In this document: one piece after another, positions 42,158-45,316 of the stretch
Layout: every line of letters begins with the position of its first letter
Position numbering within the stretch: the first letter of the stretch is position 1
Program-made: the position numbers and the translations under genes
Source of the DNA: Welwitschia mirabilis
Lineage: Eukaryota > Gnetophyta > Gnetopsida > Welwitschiales
Assembly: GCA_051453625.1 (NCBI GenBank)
Contig: JBOZIK010000001.1
Coordinates: 271,541,030-271,586,345, forward strand
Reading direction: 5' to 3'
DNA length: 45,316 nt
The notes under the pieces: model-generated
Told to the model about the DNA's origin: nothing
Database searches by the model: none
What the model saw: the letters and a program-made list of their open reading frames with translations, nothing else

Positions 42158-42660
42158 ATTCTTAATGACCCCTCTCCATTATCGATGACCACTCTCCATT
42201 CTCGATGGTTTCCATCATAATGTTAACTCCATCTTATGTCAATCACATTAGCACCCATGATGTCAGTTCTAATGTAGCAGCATCTTTGAATTTTGACTTA
42301 CCAAATTTGCATTCAAATTTTTCCAACATCAGTAAGGTATGAAAAATTTCTAGTTTCATCTATATTTTTACAATAAGATTTCTCATTTACTACTTAATCA
42401 TGAAAATTAAATACAATAGTAAGTACACATTTTACCTATTTAAAGTGGAAAATAGGTCAGTAATTTTTACTTTTACCCTACATTTTTACCTTGTCATGTT
42501 TAACTATTTTCTTATTTTTGAGCTTCTTAATAATGGTGAAATACCTTAGAGTAAAAATTTGAAATATAGTTAATATTATACTATAAGCATGCCAAACTTC
42601 ACTTTGGAAAAAGAGTTGAATGGTTTCAATACATGTAATGCTTTTACATCTAGCTAAATA
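42158..42660. other. right flank of the copia insertion, repeat remnants
   Basis: The first 55 bases continue the ATGACC-type repeat seen before the element (TTAATGACCCCTC at 42163, CGATGACCACTC at 42183). The rest is A+T-rich without recognisable features. The minus-strand frame 42478-42684 is not supported. Confidence 0.55.
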
Positions 42661-45262
42661 ATGTTTTATATGTATACAAAGCAAGTTCTACTTAATAAGT
42701 TATTTTTGAAGGTTCTTTATTGTAAGAATTTCTCTTTTAAACATGTTTTTCCTTTCTTCAATTCAACTCTAGTACAAATTTTTATAGAATGTAGGATCAT
42801 TTTGATATTGAATTTTTCTCAAGTTCTTTCACACCCTTGCTTGATGTAATTTAAACAAATAATTATTAAGCTAGATTAGTATGAGTGGTTTACCTTAAAT
42901 AATACATTCTTTTTGGAATTTATATATGAATTTTATAAGAATTTAAGAATCAACACCATTAAAACTTTATTACAAACCACTATGAGAAACCAGTAAATAG
43001 TAATTACCCAAGAAGATATGAGAGAAATTTTGCACTTACCACTTAAAGAAAAGACCATTAATGATACCTGCAAAAAAAGATACAAATCTAAGTATGAGTC
43101 TGCTAGGATAGGTGGTACTCCAAAGAGGAATACCAGTCCATAAATACATAGAGTTAAAATTCTTCATTATTTCTAGAATCATGGCTAATAATTTGGGTAC
43201 CCATTATTCACAAACAAAAGGATATCACATTACTTGGTCTATATATGGTTACAATAGTAAAAGACAAGATCAATCAAACTAATGTAAATATTGCAGAACA
43301 GATATTTTTGGGGCTCATAAGTTGTATTACAAAATTAAATAAAGCTGTAATTAGAGATTTAGGCATAGTAGGGCTTGGATTTCCTCCTCTAGTTAGCTAA
43401 ATTTTGAGTAAAAATAAAGTTCCATTTCAACTGAATAAGTCTTGTGTTGTAGTTTTCATTTAAAGTTTATTTGGGATTAAGGAGTTAAGTCTCTTGAAAA
43501 CTCTAGAATACAAGACATCCTAGTCAGATATGGAGGAATCTTCTTCTCTTTTCTAAAGCATGCTTTCACTGCTACCCTCCTTAAGCTTACTGCAGGATCT
43601 AGCCTAGTTCACATTCAAAGAACTTTTGAATTCCCATCTATTTTAGTCTAGCCAATTTTTCAAAGAACTAGAGGAAGATAAATTAGATAGGCTCTATAGT
43701 ACTTTAAATTCAGTAAAAGATGAAATTCAAACTTGTCTAAGAAGAAAAGAAGAATTTTTAATATTGCAAGATAAGATTCTTGATATAAAAGTTGAAAATA
43801 AATTCTTGATAAAAAATTGAATCAAGAAGAAGAGAATAATAAATAGCTACATTTAGAGATCACTAGTAGATAAAAAATATTCAGCTTTCTAAATCTTTTA
43901 AAGAACTAAGTGGGAAATCACAGAGATCTTATAAATACATTACTAAACTTGAGCTACCTATTGAAGATAGGGGAGAGTTGGGAAAATTTTTCAAGAGAAA
44001 GTCCAGACATGTTAGTATCCCTATTCAGAGTTTGGCTTTAAGCAAAAAGTATGATACTAAATGTATTAAGCACTAGTAAATGTTTATTGCCTTTATGCAC
44101 AATAAAGAACCTCCACTACTAAACATGGAATTTTTAGATAAAATTTATGTAGAATTATAGGGGATGAAAAATAAATTTATGAAAATTGATTCAAAGGCCT
44201 AGGAGTATAGGAATAAATGGCTTTAAGTCCAAAATATTTTAGGATACTATTAGTCCCTCTTGACAGAAAATAAGAGGGCTTTAGACTAATTAGCAAAAGA
44301 AAATAGGGCTCTCAAAAATCAAATGGGAGAGGCAAGATCTTCCAGTTAGCCTTCACTTAATTCTTCAATAAAACAATTTTCTTGAAAAATAAAGGAGGAA
44401 ATTGAAAGAGTAATAATTTTAATCCAGGACACCTCTTCAACTTCTTTAAATATATCTTACGAGATAGAAAATAGAATAAGGTCAAGCATTTTTGATACTC
44501 TAAGAGACTCTCATGTAGAGTTAAAGAAGGATTTTAGATTAATAAGCTCTAAATCTATCCAATTCATTATTCCAAATTTGGAGAAAGAGAACATGAGATT
44601 GCTCCATGAGCTTCATCTCATGGAAGTAAAGTTATATAAGCAAATTGAATTTAGGAATAAATAATTGGCAATGCTATGCAGCCTTGACTATTATCTCCAA
44701 AAGTTATATAATTTTATTAACACATTTGAAGAGTATTTAAAAATAATTATTCTAAAAATGTCTAGGGAATGGTTAAAGTTGATGCTAATTTAAAAAGAGA
44801 TATTAAAGCATTATGAATTAAAATTGTTCAAAAGGAAAGGGAAGTTACTACAAGAGAAATCAAAATTTTTTTGACTAATACTTCAATAAAATTTTTTAGA
44901 AGTTTGGAAGAGTTTTAATCAAACATCAAAGTATTTGCTATCTCCTCTTAATATTTTTAATTATTATGTTCTACTAGAGATTGAATTGTTCACAACGTAA
45001 CTATGCTAAGAGGCAAGGTTGTGGATATTTTCTCAATATCAGAGAATAAATATTCATCTAAGATGTATGTAATGCCTCAGGGATAAAGCTCAATATCACG
45101 CTCATAAGTTGTGATAACTCTGTAAATAGAACATGTACCTCAAAGTCCCCAAACAAAAGCCCCTTTAACCCCCAAAGAAAGAGAAGAGAATTGAAACAAA
45201 CCAAGAGTTCCTTCATGAGGCAAATGCTAGGGTAGAAAAATAGCTCTGAAATGAGCATAAAT
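42661..45262 (+). pseudogene. long coiled-coil ORF with plant-transposon-like N-terminal domain
   Basis: A decayed plus-strand protein of about 800 codons. Around 42880-43030, Y-E-W-F, F-I-Y-E-F-Y-K-N-L, then I-V-I-T-Q-E-D-M-R-E-I-L-H-L-P resemble the plant-transposon-protein domain, whose landmarks are V-R-E-F-Y-A-N-L and a later I-L-x-L-P. Further parts are A-E-Q-I-F-L-G-L-I-S-C (about 43295), V-I-R-D-L-G-I-V-G-L-G-F-P-P (about 43350), then from about 43660 a long charged coiled coil (E-E-D-K-L-D-R-L, R-R-K-E-E-F-L, E-N-K-R-A-L, E-K-E-N-M-R-L-L-H-E-L) to about 44790. A basic Ser/Pro-rich tail ends near 45240. Stops are mostly TAG/TAA at Gln or Trp sites. No RT or LTR is attached to it in this window. 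It could be the extra ORF of another LTR element or host sequence. Confidence 0.55.
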
Positions 45263-45316
45263 AGAGATCATAGATTTAAAGGATCTTACTCTTCAAAAGA
45301 AGAAAAGGAAAAAAAA

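Noticed and set aside
45058-45258. 66-codon minus-strand frame
   Set aside because: It overlaps the better-supported plus-strand basic tail of the coiled-coil ORF and has no recognisable features.

Overview
The window looks like plant nuclear heterochromatin: very A+T-rich (roughly three quarters by eye), with no recognisable host gene, rRNA, tRNA or CRISPR, and built of old LTR retrotransposons of lineages known from plants. Several N runs mark a draft assembly. Every retroelement gene is broken, and most recognisable lesions fit C-to-T or G-to-A decay (Trp, Gln and Arg codons turned into stops, Cys to Tyr, Asp to Asn), as expected for methylated repeats.

Layout on the plus strand. 1-3.6 kb: A+T-rich sequence with an ATAAT microsatellite. 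3.66-6.63 kb: decayed Ty3/gypsy chromovirus keeping gag, a protease remnant, the RT tail, RNase H, integrase and a chromodomain; the RT core is deleted. 6.6-12.0 kb: nothing recognised. 12.07-14.83 kb: a cryptic element opening with a decayed GGCGCC-type primer-binding site, followed by unusual repeat-bearing coding fossils without a recognisable pol. 14.8-18.6 kb: A+T-rich DNA with a ~238-bp tandem repeat and a G-quadruplex-prone tract. 18.6-25.5 kb: Ty3/gypsy element of the Athila/Tat (OTA) type, gag to integrase. 25.6-28.6 kb: a second, pol-only copy of the same family in the same direction. 28.6-31.1 kb: a minus-strand coding fossil and two dispersed-repeat fields.

31,135-42,152 is the best-defined object: a Ty1/copia (Sirevirus-like) element with two LTRs of about 1.29 and 1.22 kb, a 4-of-5 matching target-site duplication (AAGCC/AAGTC), a Met-type primer-binding site, a polypurine tract, and a post-pol ORF of the plant-transposon-protein type. 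Its interior carries gag-protease-integrase-start twice, split by a 100-N gap. 42.2-45.3 kb holds a long decayed coiled-coil ORF whose start resembles the same plant-transposon-protein family, outside any LTR pair I can define.

Nothing here looks like a working gene system. The items most worth a second look are the coiled-coil ORF at 42.66-45.26 kb, the Tyr-substituted zinc knuckle shared by both copia gag copies, the GGTCGACC-like motif field in the copia LTRs and post-pol region, the cryptic element at 12.07-14.83 kb, and a gap at 22,888 that looks like an assembly artefact.
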